In this document: positions 38,200 to 46,807 of the stretch, piece after piece
How positions within the stretch are numbered: the first letter of the stretch is position 1
Layout of the letters: the number at the start of each line of letters is the position of its first letter
Assembly: GCF_003574295.1 (NCBI RefSeq)
Contig: NZ_BHGK01000001.1
Span: forward strand, 496,001-560,000
Origin: Mediterraneibacter butyricigenes
GTDB lineage: Bacteria; Bacillota; Clostridia; Lachnospirales; Lachnospiraceae
Length of the DNA stretch: 64,000 nucleotides
Direction: 5' to 3'
Translations under genes and position numbers: made by a program
Notes under the pieces: model-generated
What the model saw: only the letters and a program-made list of their open reading frames with translations
Told to the model about the DNA's origin: nothing
Databases searched by the model: none

Positions 38200-39159
38200 A
38201 TGCTTTTCAGCATTATTGTCCCGGTTTACAATTCCGAAAAATATTTAGCACAATGCATAGAAAGTGTTCTCTGTCAAACTTATACAAATTTCGAATTAAT
38301 TTTAATTGATGACGAATCCACGGATTCTTCCTATGAACTCTGCCAGAGCTACTCTGTAAAAGATCCTCGTGTTCGCGTTGTCAGGAAAAAGAATGGTGGA
38401 ACTTCCTCCGCAAGAAACGCTGGTTTAGATATCGTCACCGGTCAGTATACCACTTTTATCGATAATGATGATTATTGGCATGATCCAGATGCTTTAGCTC
38501 TTCTTGCTACACAATTAGAAGAAAGTCAGGCAGATGCTCTATTTTATAATTCTGTATCCTATTATCAGAACACGGATTCTTTTTCACATGTGAAAGAACC
38601 ACTTTCCAGGAATCAACTTTTATCTTTATCAACAGAAGATGCCCTAAAAGAACTCATACAACATCAACTTCTCTACCGCGCTGTTTGGACAAAAGTTGTA
38701 AAAACCTCTCTTATTAAAGAACATCATATTTATTTCCCGGAAGGAATGCGCAATGAAGATACCGACTGGACAGCCACACTTCTTCAACATATCTCTTCAC
38801 TGGATTATTGTGAAAAGACTTTTTATGTTTATAGAAAAGGAACCGGAAATGCTCAAACTGACACTGCACCTAATTTTAAGATCATAACCGATCTTGCAAA
38901 AATTTTGAAAAAGCATACAGATACAGCTCAAAGCCTTCCACAAAAACGTCGTGAAGTTCTTTATCATTATCTTGCTTATCCTTATGCTGTTTGGATGGCT
39001 CAGATTCGTTCCTGCTCTCTTAGACATCCTGCTGTAAAAAAAGAGTTTTCAGCCATGAAGAAATATTCTTTTCTTCTGAAATACAACTGGGATCCCTCAG
39101 TCAGATTAGTCAGTTGTGCTTATCGCCTTTTGGTTTTAGAATTACATCTCATTTATTGA
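38200..39159 (+). CDS. GT2 glycosyltransferase
   Basis: About 319 residues of a GT-A enzyme common in capsule loci: MLFSIIVPVYNSEKYLAQCI, then LIDDESTDSSYELC, the VRVVRKKNGGTSSARNAGLD acceptor loop and FIDNDDYW with the DxD-like site. The C-terminal third is helical and basic. The ATG at 38200 lies after GAAAGGAGAAAAATAT; an upstream TTG in frame would put that ribosome site inside the gene. One of the few plus-strand genes; AT-rich compared with the rml genes, suggesting separate acquisition. Confidence 0.85.
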   Translation: MLFSIIVPVYNSEKYLAQCIESVLCQTYTNFELILIDDESTDSSYELCQSYSVKDPRVRVVRKKNGGTSSARNAGLDIVTGQYTTFIDNDDYWHDPDALALLATQLEESQADALFYNSVSYYQNTDSFSHVKEPLSRNQLLSLSTEDALKELIQHQLLYRAVWTKVVKTSLIKEHHIYFPEGMRNEDTDWTATLLQHISSLDYCEKTFYVYRKGTGNAQTDTAPNFKIITDLAKILKKHTDTAQSLPQKRREVLYHYLAYPYAVWMAQIRSCSLRHPAVKKEFSAMKKYSFLLKYNWDPSVRLVSCAYRLLVLELHLIY

Positions 39160-39199
39160 ATTATTATCTTTATCACCGCAACTAAATTCCTTTGTAAAA

Positions 39200-39227
39200 A
39201 TGGACAAAACCCCCGGGTTTTGTCCAT
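39200..39227. terminator. Strong bidirectional terminator between GT2 and licD
   Basis: ATGGACAAAACCC and GGGTTTTGTCCAT form a perfect 13-bp stem over a 2-nt loop. On the minus strand it is followed by TTTTTA, ending the licD unit; on the plus strand only a weak T-run follows. Confidence 0.8.
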
Positions 39228-39284
39228 TCTACTTTGGCAATTCTGGTTGTGTATTTGCACTTCTGAATCAACTTTTTGATTTCT

Positions 39285-40148
39285 TCATTCATCTTCAAAC
39301 TTTATAACATATGGTGAATGATTAATCCGCCTATCTTCTGGTGGAAGTTCCATATAATTTCCATATGCATTTTCAAGATGTTCTTTATTATTTCTCAATA
39401 CGCAAATAGAAATATCTTCAAATGGGACTTCTTCCACAGGGAACATATTTTTCACTGGAAATTTATATTGCATTGACTCTGCATCTCCAAAAGACGTCAC
39501 ATATTTTGTATGCATCGGATTATATTTTGTACAGGCTTTCACATATAGACGATAAATAAATCTCGGTGAAACATGAAACAGCTTCAAGCCATAATGGGTG
39601 CACCAGCAGATTGACTGGGCTAATGCAAATTTGATTCCTTTGTATGGTATTACTGGATATGGTGTTCCGCAAAGATAAAGTAATCTGTCCAAAAATGTAG
39701 TCATAAACCACTGACGCTTAGCTAATTTTTTAGTTGGTGCCACACAATCAAACGGAAAAATATCAATAAAAATACATTGCTCACATTTCAGATTCTTACT
39801 GAGATGTGAAATAAAAACAGTTCCCTTTCTCTGTAATTTTGTTACATTGCACGCATAACGCTTATCAACTTCTGGTGTTAAGACCCGATAATGATCACCC
39901 AGCTCTTTTTCTGCAATTTCCAAAAACCTGTCATAATCTTTCCGAAGCATTCCTACATCTGTGTCATCATCCCAAGGAATAAACCCCTGATGACGCACCG
40001 CACCAAGTGCTGTTCCAAATGCAGCAAAATATGGAATCTCGTATTTTTTACATACACGATCCAAATCCTGTATCATCTCTATTTGCACCCTGTGCAAATG
40101 CTCCAGCACTTCCTTTTTATACGGCTTACTTCTGTTTATCTTTTCCAT
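39285..40148 (-). CDS. LicD-family phosphotransferase
   Basis: A 287-residue protein with the LicD core FAAFGTALGAVRHQGFIPWD then DDTDVGM (41-67), a nucleotidyltransferase-fold Asp triad (D60-D62, D64). LicD enzymes transfer phosphocholine or similar phospho-substituents from CDP-activated donors to surface glycans; fukutin-like homologues transfer ribitol phosphate. Which group is moved here is unknown: no choline kinase or choline cytidylyltransferase is seen, but a PLP aminotransferase and CDP-alditol enzymes are next to it. It follows the aminotransferase by 31 nt and ends its unit at a strong terminator. Confidence 0.88.
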   Translation of the reverse strand: MEKINRSKPYKKEVLEHLHRVQIEMIQDLDRVCKKYEIPYFAAFGTALGAVRHQGFIPWDDDTDVGMLRKDYDRFLEIAEKELGDHYRVLTPEVDKRYACNVTKLQRKGTVFISHLSKNLKCEQCIFIDIFPFDCVAPTKKLAKRQWFMTTFLDRLLYLCGTPYPVIPYKGIKFALAQSICWCTHYGLKLFHVSPRFIYRLYVKACTKYNPMHTKYVTSFGDAESMQYKFPVKNMFPVEEVPFEDISICVLRNNKEHLENAYGNYMELPPEDRRINHSPYVIKFEDE

Positions 40149-40179
40149 TTTTATTTCCTCTTTTATTTTTCTGTTACTC

Positions 40180-41253
40180 TTAAATTAAAAATTCTCTTTT
40201 CACCAGATCCTGTAAAGCTTCCACCAGTCTTTTATTATCCTCTATTGTCAAACAGCCAATATGTCCCACTCTGAAAACCTTATCTGCCAACTCTCCTCCA
40301 TTCGGGCAGATCCAGATCTGATATTCGTCTTTCAAAATCTGAAATATTTTTTTTGCTGAACACTGTTGTGTTTCTAATGCTGTTACCGCGTTTGACATAG
40401 AGTCTGAAAAAAATGATAAGGGAAAATCCTGTATTCTGTTTCTAAAATCCTCTGCCAGATTTTTCACCTTCCCAATTTCTTTTTCCACACCAATAGTGTC
40501 AATTTCTTTTAATCGCGCATGTATCTGTAATAAAGTTCCCACTGCAGGTGTAAATGGCGTTTGTCCTCTCTCGCCGTTTTTTAATGCATTTTTTAAATCC
40601 AAATACATACATTTTGTTTCGATAAACTCTATTTTATCCACCGCCCGTTCTGACAAGCCCAATATAGCAATTCCCGGTGGTACGGCTAACGCTTTCTGGG
40701 AACCCACAATCAACACATCGATTTTCCATTTTTCCATATTCACTTCATCTGCAAGAAAAGAACTGATTGCATCCACTATTAAAAATATTTCATTTTTCTC
40801 ACAGAACTCATGAATCATATCTAAATCATAATGTACACCCGTTGAAGTTTCATGTACATTTACAAGCAAGGCCGAATATCCTTTCCGATCATACTTTGCC
40901 AGGTCACTTTCCTGTAGCGATTTTCCCGGTTGCAATTTTATCTCATCATACGGAATATTATGAAGTTCGCACAATTCTGCAAATCTATGTCCAAAACTCC
41001 CTCCATTAATAACCAACGCTTTATCCTCTGTTGACAACGTATGCATTACTGTTGCTTCCATTGCCGAAGTCCCTGATCCCGTCAGAAATACTGCTCTTGC
41101 ATTCTTTCCTGCATATGCGCTCTTCAAAAACATTCTTTCATTTGCTTTCATAACTGCCGAAAATTCATCTGTACGAAAATACGGAATCTCCTCTCCTCCA
41201 ATTTTTCGCACTTCTTCATTCATCTGTACCGGGCCAACCGTAAAATTAATCAT
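40180..41253 (-). CDS. PLP-dependent class V aminotransferase (PhnW / serine-glyoxylate type)
   Basis: A 357-residue fold-type I aminotransferase. INFTVGPVQM is the usual start, TGSGTSAMEA (58-67) binds the cofactor phosphate, HETSTG (134-139) and VDAISSF (160-166) hold the pyridine-binding Asp, and K187 in GSQKALAVPPG forms the Schiff base. The subgroup includes 2-aminoethylphosphonate, serine and alanine-glyoxylate aminotransferases. No phosphonate genes (PepM, Ppd) are present in the window. With TagD-like and LicD neighbours, making an amino-alcohol or aminated polyol head group is an attractive but unproven idea. Confidence 0.85.
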   Translation of the reverse strand: MINFTVGPVQMNEEVRKIGGEEIPYFRTDEFSAVMKANERMFLKSAYAGKNARAVFLTGSGTSAMEATVMHTLSTEDKALVINGGSFGHRFAELCELHNIPYDEIKLQPGKSLQESDLAKYDRKGYSALLVNVHETSTGVHYDLDMIHEFCEKNEIFLIVDAISSFLADEVNMEKWKIDVLIVGSQKALAVPPGIAILGLSERAVDKIEFIETKCMYLDLKNALKNGERGQTPFTPAVGTLLQIHARLKEIDTIGVEKEIGKVKNLAEDFRNRIQDFPLSFFSDSMSNAVTALETQQCSAKKIFQILKDEYQIWICPNGGELADKVFRVGHIGCLTIEDNKRLVEALQDLVKREFLI

Positions 41254-41295
41254 TTTTTCTCCTTTTACTTCTATTCGGTTCTTTCACGAACTTTT

Positions 41296-41457
41296 TTACA
41301 TCTTTCTGACATCTTCTTGATCAAACTTCTCTATAACTTTAATAATTGCCTCCATCTCTTTTCTACTGTACATATCATTTTCTGTTCCACCATGATTCAT
41401 CATTTTTACAAATTCTAGCAACTCATACCGAAAGCCCTCTCCATCATATTGGAAAAA
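41296..41457 (-). pseudogene. Displaced C-terminal end of the TagD-Gfo/Idh fusion
   Basis: In another frame the sequence continues as FFQYDGEGFRYELLEFVKMM and then about 34 more residues to a TAA at 41298-41296. This is a typical oxidoreductase C-terminus (GEGFRYE..EF). Adding one T to the six-T run at 41458-41453 (minus strand) rejoins it to the fusion gene, giving 443 residues. Confidence 0.7.
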
Positions 41458-42626
41458 ATATTTTTTGTACTTCTCAAATCCTCATATCTGATTTCAAAAT
41501 AATCAATTTTCCACCAGGGAGCCGGCACATAAATATAGCCCTTTGTTCCTGTTATAACCATATGCCCTTCGGTTTTAATGCCTTTTCCAATCTTAAAGGT
41601 CGCAGTTGCATGCTCATATTCTAAAGTTCCTTTTGTAAAGTAATTATATCCGTTTTTTTCATAATCATAAAGCGTACAGTTTTTATATTCTGTTCCAAGC
41701 ATTTTGATAATCGGAGCTAACGCGATACTTCCCCAATCATACATGCTCCCCTGATATTTTTCTTCACTCACTTTTTCCATATCATCCGGAATATTACTAC
41801 AGGCAATCTCCATATCCCTCACACTTCCAATCATCCCACTGTTCACAATCAACAAAAGATGTTCAAATGCCGGGAAAAACAGAGTTTTAATCGCTTCAAA
41901 CAGAACAAGCTGCCTGCTCTTGGCCAGATCAAACATTGAAATTGCTTCCCTTTCCGAAAGAAAAATCGGGCTTTCACATAATACATGGCAATTATTTTCC
42001 AAAGCATCACAAATCAGTTTTTCATGTTCTGTAATCATTGCGGAAATATATACTGCATCTACATCCTTCAGCATTTCCACCAGAGTCTGATACTTTTTAA
42101 GATTGTATTTTTCGCACAATTCTGTCTCAGAATTTCCATCTTTAAAAATTCCAATCACTTCCAGCCCGCTTACATATTTACATTCTTTCAGCACTCGCTC
42201 CGCCGGATTTTGAATTCCAACAATCCCCAGTCGAATCACCGGATTCAAATTTTCCCTCAATTCACTGCTGCTGATTCCTTCCGTTCTTTTCAAATATACA
42301 ACTTCACAAAATTCTTTCAGATAATCAAATTTTCCTTCCCAATCTGACCCTATTGCAAAAATATCAATTCCATATTTTTTTATATCTGAAATTTTCTGTC
42401 CTTCATACTCTTCTACAATAATCTCGTCCGCAAGCCCTGTTGCTTTGACCGCTTCAATCCTTTCTACTACTGATTGCTGTACATTAAGTTTTCCACGGTT
42501 TTTATCAAAAGCATCCGATGTCACTCCAACTATCAGATAATCTCCCAGCTTTTTTGCCCGTTCCAGCAATGCAATATGGCCATAATGTAATAAATCATAG
42601 GTTCCATAAGTAATTACTTTTTTCAT
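41415..42626 (-). CDS. TagD-like cytidylyltransferase fused to Gfo/Idh-type oxidoreductase, frameshifted
   Basis: The first 130 residues are a glycerol-3-phosphate cytidylyltransferase: TYGTYDLLHYGHI (6-18) with HYGH, DWEGKFDYLKEFCEVVYL and RTEGISSSE (114-122). It should make CDP-glycerol or a related CDP-alditol. From residue 131 a Gfo/Idh/MocA fold follows (LGIVGIQNPAERVL, CESPIFLSEREAISMFDLA). The usual catalytic EKP lysine is replaced (E218-S219-P220), so redox activity is doubtful. The open frame ends in an unrelated NMMERAFGMSC; the family ending lies in the next frame to 41296. Start after GGGAGATAAAG. It heads the unit with the aminotransferase and licD. Confidence 0.83.
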   Translation of the reverse strand: MKKVITYGTYDLLHYGHIALLERAKKLGDYLIVGVTSDAFDKNRGKLNVQQSVVERIEAVKATGLADEIIVEEYEGQKISDIKKYGIDIFAIGSDWEGKFDYLKEFCEVVYLKRTEGISSSELRENLNPVIRLGIVGIQNPAERVLKECKYVSGLEVIGIFKDGNSETELCEKYNLKKYQTLVEMLKDVDAVYISAMITEHEKLICDALENNCHVLCESPIFLSEREAISMFDLAKSRQLVLFEAIKTLFFPAFEHLLLIVNSGMIGSVRDMEIACSNIPDDMEKVSEEKYQGSMYDWGSIALAPIIKMLGTEYKNCTLYDYEKNGYNYFTKGTLEYEHATATFKIGKGIKTEGHMVITGTKGYIYVPAPWWKIDYFEIRYEDLRSTKNIFSNMMERAFGMSC

Positions 42627-42667
42627 CTTTATCTCCCATAAAGTCTAGTCGTTTTTGACTGTTTCTT

Positions 42668-42696
42668 ATTTTACCATTCCTTTTGCTTTGAAGCAA
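42668..42696 (-). promoter_or_regulatory. Promoter of the fusion - aminotransferase - licD unit
   Basis: Minus strand TTGCTT (42696-42691), 17-bp spacer ending TGG, TAAAAT (42673-42668), an extended -10. Confidence 0.5.
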
Positions 42697-42756
42697 TATT
42701 TTCAGCTTTCTCTCCTGCCATTCCTTCTACAAATCTTTCTTCTTTTTCCGCATTTC

Positions 42757-42784
42757 TTGACTTTTCTTCTCAACATGCTATGAT
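42757..42784 (+). promoter_or_regulatory. Promoter of the plus-strand TagB/TagF-like gene
   Basis: TTGACT (42757-42762), 16-bp spacer, TATGAT (42779-42784), 47 nt before the chosen ATG; divergent from the fusion-gene promoter. Confidence 0.6.
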
Positions 42785-42830
42785 TGAAAAAGCTTTTACA
42801 TCAATAATTTCAAATTCAAGAGAGGTATTT

Positions 42831-43976
42831 ATGCACGATTATTTTTACATAGGCTGTACAACAATTCTCCGGTTTCTGTTACGTTTTTTCCCACACAGAC
42901 CATTTCATCCAAAACGGATTGTTTTTACAAGTTATCTTGGCAAACAGTATTCCTGCAACCCCAAATACATCTGTGAATATATCCAGAAACATTCTTCAGA
43001 TTATGAACTTGTCTGGGCATTTCAGAATCCCGGACAATTCCAGTACCTGCAAAAACAGGGAATAAAAACCGTAAAATATAACTCCCTTGCTTTTATTTAT
43101 CTTTGTTTATCTTCTGGATATATCATCACAAATGTACGCGATCTGAATCACATTCCATTTACATCCAGGCAGCATGTCATAAATACCTGGCACGGTGGTG
43201 GCGCATATAAAACCGTAGGTTCTTCCACCGCTTCCCAGACAATTGCCGAACGTTTCCGGCAAAACATTGCTCAAAAAACCTGCTTAACTTTTTTATCAAG
43301 TTCCAGATCTTTTACTGAATTAACGCTTCAAAAAAGCTTTCATCACACTGGTACTATTCTTGAATGTGGAATGCCCCGCAATGACCTTCTTATCAATGGA
43401 CAGCGATCGGATATTCGTAAAAAAGTATTAGAACATTTCCAGCTTCCTGAAGACCAGCATTTATTGATTTATGCACCAACTTATCGCGAAAATAAGGCTG
43501 TCGCTGATTATTCCTTTGATACATCTGCTGTGAAACAAGCATTATCACAACGCTTTGGTGGAAACTGGTCCATTTTGTTCCGTTGCCATTATTACCTCGT
43601 GGAAGAAGCTCGTAATTTAAATTCTGACTATATCAACGCCTCTGATTATCCAGATATGCAAGAATTATTATATGCTTCTGATATTCTGATTACAGATTAT
43701 TCTTCATCTATCTGGGACTTTTCTTTTACAAAACGTCCCTGTTTCTTGTACGCCACTGATCTGGATGATTATGAAATTTCTCAAGGATTTTACACCGATA
43801 TTCATACCTGGCCATTTCCTCTCGCCGAAAACAACCAGGAATTATTAGATAACATTCTATGTTTTGATCAGAACCTCTATTTACATGCCATCCAAAAACA
43901 TCATCAGGATCTTCACTCTTTTGAGCACGGAACCGCATGTCAGCAGGTACTTAACTATATAAAAAAAACCTCTTAA
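42831..43976 (+). CDS. CDP-glycerol (polyol) phosphotransferase, TagB/TagF-like
   Basis: A 381-residue peripheral enzyme that transfers glycerol-phosphate (or another alditol phosphate) from its CDP form to a lipid-linked acceptor. KRIVFTSYLGKQYSCNPKYI and YELVWAFQNP precede the active-site HGGGAYKT (with TWHGG), LLIYAPTYRE, the RCHYYL segment and ILITDYSSSIWDF. His in TWHGG and His in RCHYY are the expected catalytic pair. The ATG at 42831 follows AGAGAGGTATTT, better than the one at 42780, which sits in the -10 box. Only gene of its plus-strand unit, ended by 44064-44099. Confidence 0.88.
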   Translation: MHDYFYIGCTTILRFLLRFFPHRPFHPKRIVFTSYLGKQYSCNPKYICEYIQKHSSDYELVWAFQNPGQFQYLQKQGIKTVKYNSLAFIYLCLSSGYIITNVRDLNHIPFTSRQHVINTWHGGGAYKTVGSSTASQTIAERFRQNIAQKTCLTFLSSSRSFTELTLQKSFHHTGTILECGMPRNDLLINGQRSDIRKKVLEHFQLPEDQHLLIYAPTYRENKAVADYSFDTSAVKQALSQRFGGNWSILFRCHYYLVEEARNLNSDYINASDYPDMQELLYASDILITDYSSSIWDFSFTKRPCFLYATDLDDYEISQGFYTDIHTWPFPLAENNQELLDNILCFDQNLYLHAIQKHHQDLHSFEHGTACQQVLNYIKKTS

Positions 43977-44063
43977 CTTAAATATTGCTAAAGTAATCGC
44001 AACAATCACCAAGGTCAAGTTTTCATACAAACTCAGATTTTTTCGCTTCACGTAAATCATTCA

Positions 44064-44099
44064 GGAGCTGTCAGTTCTATACTGCCAGCTCCCGTTTTT
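44064..44099 (+). terminator. Terminator of the TagB/TagF-like gene
   Basis: GGAGCTG (44064-44070) pairs with CAGCTCC (44086-44092), extended by CAGT/ACTG inside, then CGTTTTTC on the plus strand. Confidence 0.8.
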
Positions 44100-44116
44100 C
44101 TTATATTCTACTATTT

Positions 44117-45559
44117 TTATTTTCTATATCTTAGATTATCTATATTTCCTTTTCCCACCAAATAAATCACACCTAAAATCACAATGTAAATCAATGCTCC
44201 TACCGGCACCAATACTAATAACTGCAAAAACGCGCCATTAATATATTTCATAAGATAATTAATCACAAACCCCATAATTCCTGACGCCACCAAAAATTTT
44301 GGCGCTCCGCCAAGAATAATTCGAAGTCGTATAATCTTCCTGGTTGCACAAATGAAATAAACAAAGACAACTGTCTCGGAAATCACTGTGGCAATTGCAG
44401 CTCCCATCTCCTGATATTGCGGAATTAGAATCGCATTCAAAATTAAATTCGATACAGCTCCTGCTGCTGTTCCAATCAATGCTTTATTCTCATTTTCTGT
44501 CGGTATCAATACCTGATTATAAAAAATATTATCCAGTGCCGAAAACACCAAACGCAAGGCCAGCACCCGCCCCGTCCACATTGCCGGAAGGTAATCTTTT
44601 CCACTAAACAGTAAAATAATCGGACGAATCAGTACAAATAATCCTGCCGTACTTGCTGTTGATAAAAACAAATTCAATTCGGCACCTCTTTTAAAGAGTT
44701 TTTCATATTCTTCTTTTTGTCCTTTTGCTATATATTCTACCAGTCTCGGAAGAAGCACTACACTAATTGAATTGATTATAATCTTTACAACATTATTGAT
44801 CTTTACAGCCGCCGAATATAGTCCAACCTGATAATCACCACAAATAGCGCCCAACATAACCGTGTCCATATTCATATAAATTGACACCGACAAGGTCGCG
44901 CCAAAAATCACTATAATCGGACGCAGATGTTTTTTCAGTTGTAACTTTCCGGTCACACGGAAATTCACATATTTTCGCATCTGAAACAAATTCAGAAAAC
45001 AATAGCCATAAGTCGAGAAAACATAAAGGGCTGTATATGTCAGAACATCCTTTTCTGATTTAATTAACAGAAAAGTCAATACCAATGATAGTATCTGTAA
45101 TACGATCGTTCGAATACTAATATATACATATTGTTCCAATGCCTGATACAGCCAATCTACACATAGGGTGCTTCCGATAATACACAAGCTACATACGAGC
45201 ATGATTTTTTCTCTTCCCGTAAAAGCTCCCGACACAAAGAATATGAGTAACACCAGATAAACAATAGCTGTTGTTATCAAATTAATCGTAAAAATTTCTT
45301 TTACTAATTGCGAAAACTTATTCTTATCTTCTCTGCGCTTTGCTGCTTCTCTGACTGCATAAGTACTGATTCCCAGAGATGCAAATAAGATAAAATAGGA
45401 GATCACTGAATAACAGTATTGAAATTTCCCCAGCCCCTCTACTCCTAAAACTCTTGAAATATAAGGAAAAGAAATCAAGGGAAACACGATCACCATCACG
45501 GATTTAATAGCATTAAATACAAAATTAACCCGAATATCAGGTCTTTTCTTTTTCTTCAT
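44117..45559 (-). CDS. Wzx-like polysaccharide flippase
   Basis: A 480-residue MOP-superfamily flippase with about twelve to fourteen helices, moving lipid-linked repeat units across the membrane. The start NFVFNAIKSVMVIVFPLISFPYISRVLGVEGLGKFQY is typical of Wzx proteins: amphipathic entry, helix 1, and the RVLG..G-G motif. Last gene of the TarI - SDR - TagF - Wzx unit. With the Wzy and WbaP homologues about 20 kb away it completes a Wzy-dependent pathway, in addition to the ABC exporter pair. Confidence 0.88.
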   Translation of the reverse strand: MKKKKRPDIRVNFVFNAIKSVMVIVFPLISFPYISRVLGVEGLGKFQYCYSVISYFILFASLGISTYAVREAAKRREDKNKFSQLVKEIFTINLITTAIVYLVLLIFFVSGAFTGREKIMLVCSLCIIGSTLCVDWLYQALEQYVYISIRTIVLQILSLVLTFLLIKSEKDVLTYTALYVFSTYGYCFLNLFQMRKYVNFRVTGKLQLKKHLRPIIVIFGATLSVSIYMNMDTVMLGAICGDYQVGLYSAAVKINNVVKIIINSISVVLLPRLVEYIAKGQKEEYEKLFKRGAELNLFLSTASTAGLFVLIRPIILLFSGKDYLPAMWTGRVLALRLVFSALDNIFYNQVLIPTENENKALIGTAAGAVSNLILNAILIPQYQEMGAAIATVISETVVFVYFICATRKIIRLRIILGGAPKFLVASGIMGFVINYLMKYINGAFLQLLVLVPVGALIYIVILGVIYLVGKGNIDNLRYRK

Positions 45560-45574
45560 AAAATCTTCTCACAC

Positions 45575-46786
45575 TCAAAGTTTTTCTACTAATTCATACG
45601 TTTTTTCACAATGCTGATTCCCAAAATACTTAAAAAACGCTTCCGTTCTTCTTTCATACTCCGGTTTCATAGCAAATTCATTCCTACATGCTTCAAGAAG
45701 TTCTTTTTCTACCTCTTTTAAAGTTGTTGCTATTGGTCCAAATCCCTGATCTTTATAAGTAAAGTATTCGCTCTCCGCATATTGTTTTTCCGAAAATTCT
45801 TCCGCATCAAACTGATAATACACCATCGGCTTCCTCATATAAACATAGTCACAGGACACCGATGAATAATCTGTAATTAAAAAAGCAGCTTTTTTCAGCA
45901 AATCCTGTACAAAATATTCTTCCTTTTCCGCTATAATTACACGATCAGAAGGAGATTTAAAACATCCAGCATACCCTTGCGCATATCCATGCAGATAAAA
46001 AATCAAATGTAAATTTTCGCGTTCCAAAATCTCTAAAAATTCCGGATCATTCAACATCCGACTGTATTCTTTATAATAGGGCGACTGAAAAAAATCCTTT
46101 CTTATCTCCGCAATCCGATTTTTGTTTGTCTCATGGCGATAATCCAGCCATCTCCTCCATGTAGGCATTACTACCACTAAACCTGGTTCCTTTTCTTTTT
46201 CGAAAAGATTATCATGCCGACAAAAACCAATCGCCTGAATCTTTTTCGGATCCTGATGATTCATTTCCACCATAATTTTCTTTTCCAACTCTGAGATTGC
46301 TATGATCAGATCATATCTGGTGCTTTCTCCACTTACAATTCCAGATACACCTCTTGCAAAACCATGATTTAAAAAAATATATTTAAATCTTGTCAATTTC
46401 AGTTCGAAAAATCCCCCACAGATTCTGTCATCTGGAAAACCATGATATTTTGTCGTTCCAATATATTTCGCTGCCGCCCAATACAACATAGAATGTTTCC
46501 AACCACCAAATTCTATCGTATTTCCCAATTCAGCAACTTTTGTATAATCCGAAGCCATCTTTTTAATCGGATAGTATACTTCTTTTTCCGGATAATTTTC
46601 TCTTATATATTTAAAAAACCAATACCCATTATCTCTTGCGTTTTCTGCATATTCTGTAACCACCCAGACGTCAGGATGCCTTCTCCTGTACAGTTTTCCC
46701 GGTATCCACATCACCAGCAATTTAAAAATGGTTGGAATATCTCGTGGCCTTAATCTTAAGATCTGATTCAACAGATACTTCATCAT
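45575..46786 (-). CDS. CDP-glycerol/ribitol phosphotransferase (TagF/TarF-like)
   Basis: A 403-residue enzyme of the CDP-glycerol:poly(glycerophosphate) glycerophosphotransferase family. DVWVVTEYAENARDNGYWFF and EVYYPIKK are the N-terminal acceptor side. IFLNHGFARGVSG has the catalytic His equivalent. VVVMPTWRRW, LIFYLHGYAQ and AAFLITDYSSVSCDYVYM form the CDP-alditol half. Resembles TagF/TarL-type transferases without their N-terminal GT domain. It lies 15 nt before wzx and 21 nt after the SDR gene. Glycerol versus ribitol specificity is open; the adjacent TarI-type enzyme favours ribitol or another pentitol. Confidence 0.88.
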   Translation of the reverse strand: MMKYLLNQILRLRPRDIPTIFKLLVMWIPGKLYRRRHPDVWVVTEYAENARDNGYWFFKYIRENYPEKEVYYPIKKMASDYTKVAELGNTIEFGGWKHSMLYWAAAKYIGTTKYHGFPDDRICGGFFELKLTRFKYIFLNHGFARGVSGIVSGESTRYDLIIAISELEKKIMVEMNHQDPKKIQAIGFCRHDNLFEKEKEPGLVVVMPTWRRWLDYRHETNKNRIAEIRKDFFQSPYYKEYSRMLNDPEFLEILERENLHLIFYLHGYAQGYAGCFKSPSDRVIIAEKEEYFVQDLLKKAAFLITDYSSVSCDYVYMRKPMVYYQFDAEEFSEKQYAESEYFTYKDQGFGPIATTLKEVEKELLEACRNEFAMKPEYERRTEAFFKYFGNQHCEKTYELVEKL

Positions 46787-46807
46787 CTTCTTTACCTTTC
46801 AACATTT

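Noticed and set aside
40180-41253. Phosphonate biosynthesis from the PhnW-like aminotransferase
   Set aside because: No PEP mutase or phosphonopyruvate decarboxylase is encoded nearby, and the class V fold covers several other substrates.
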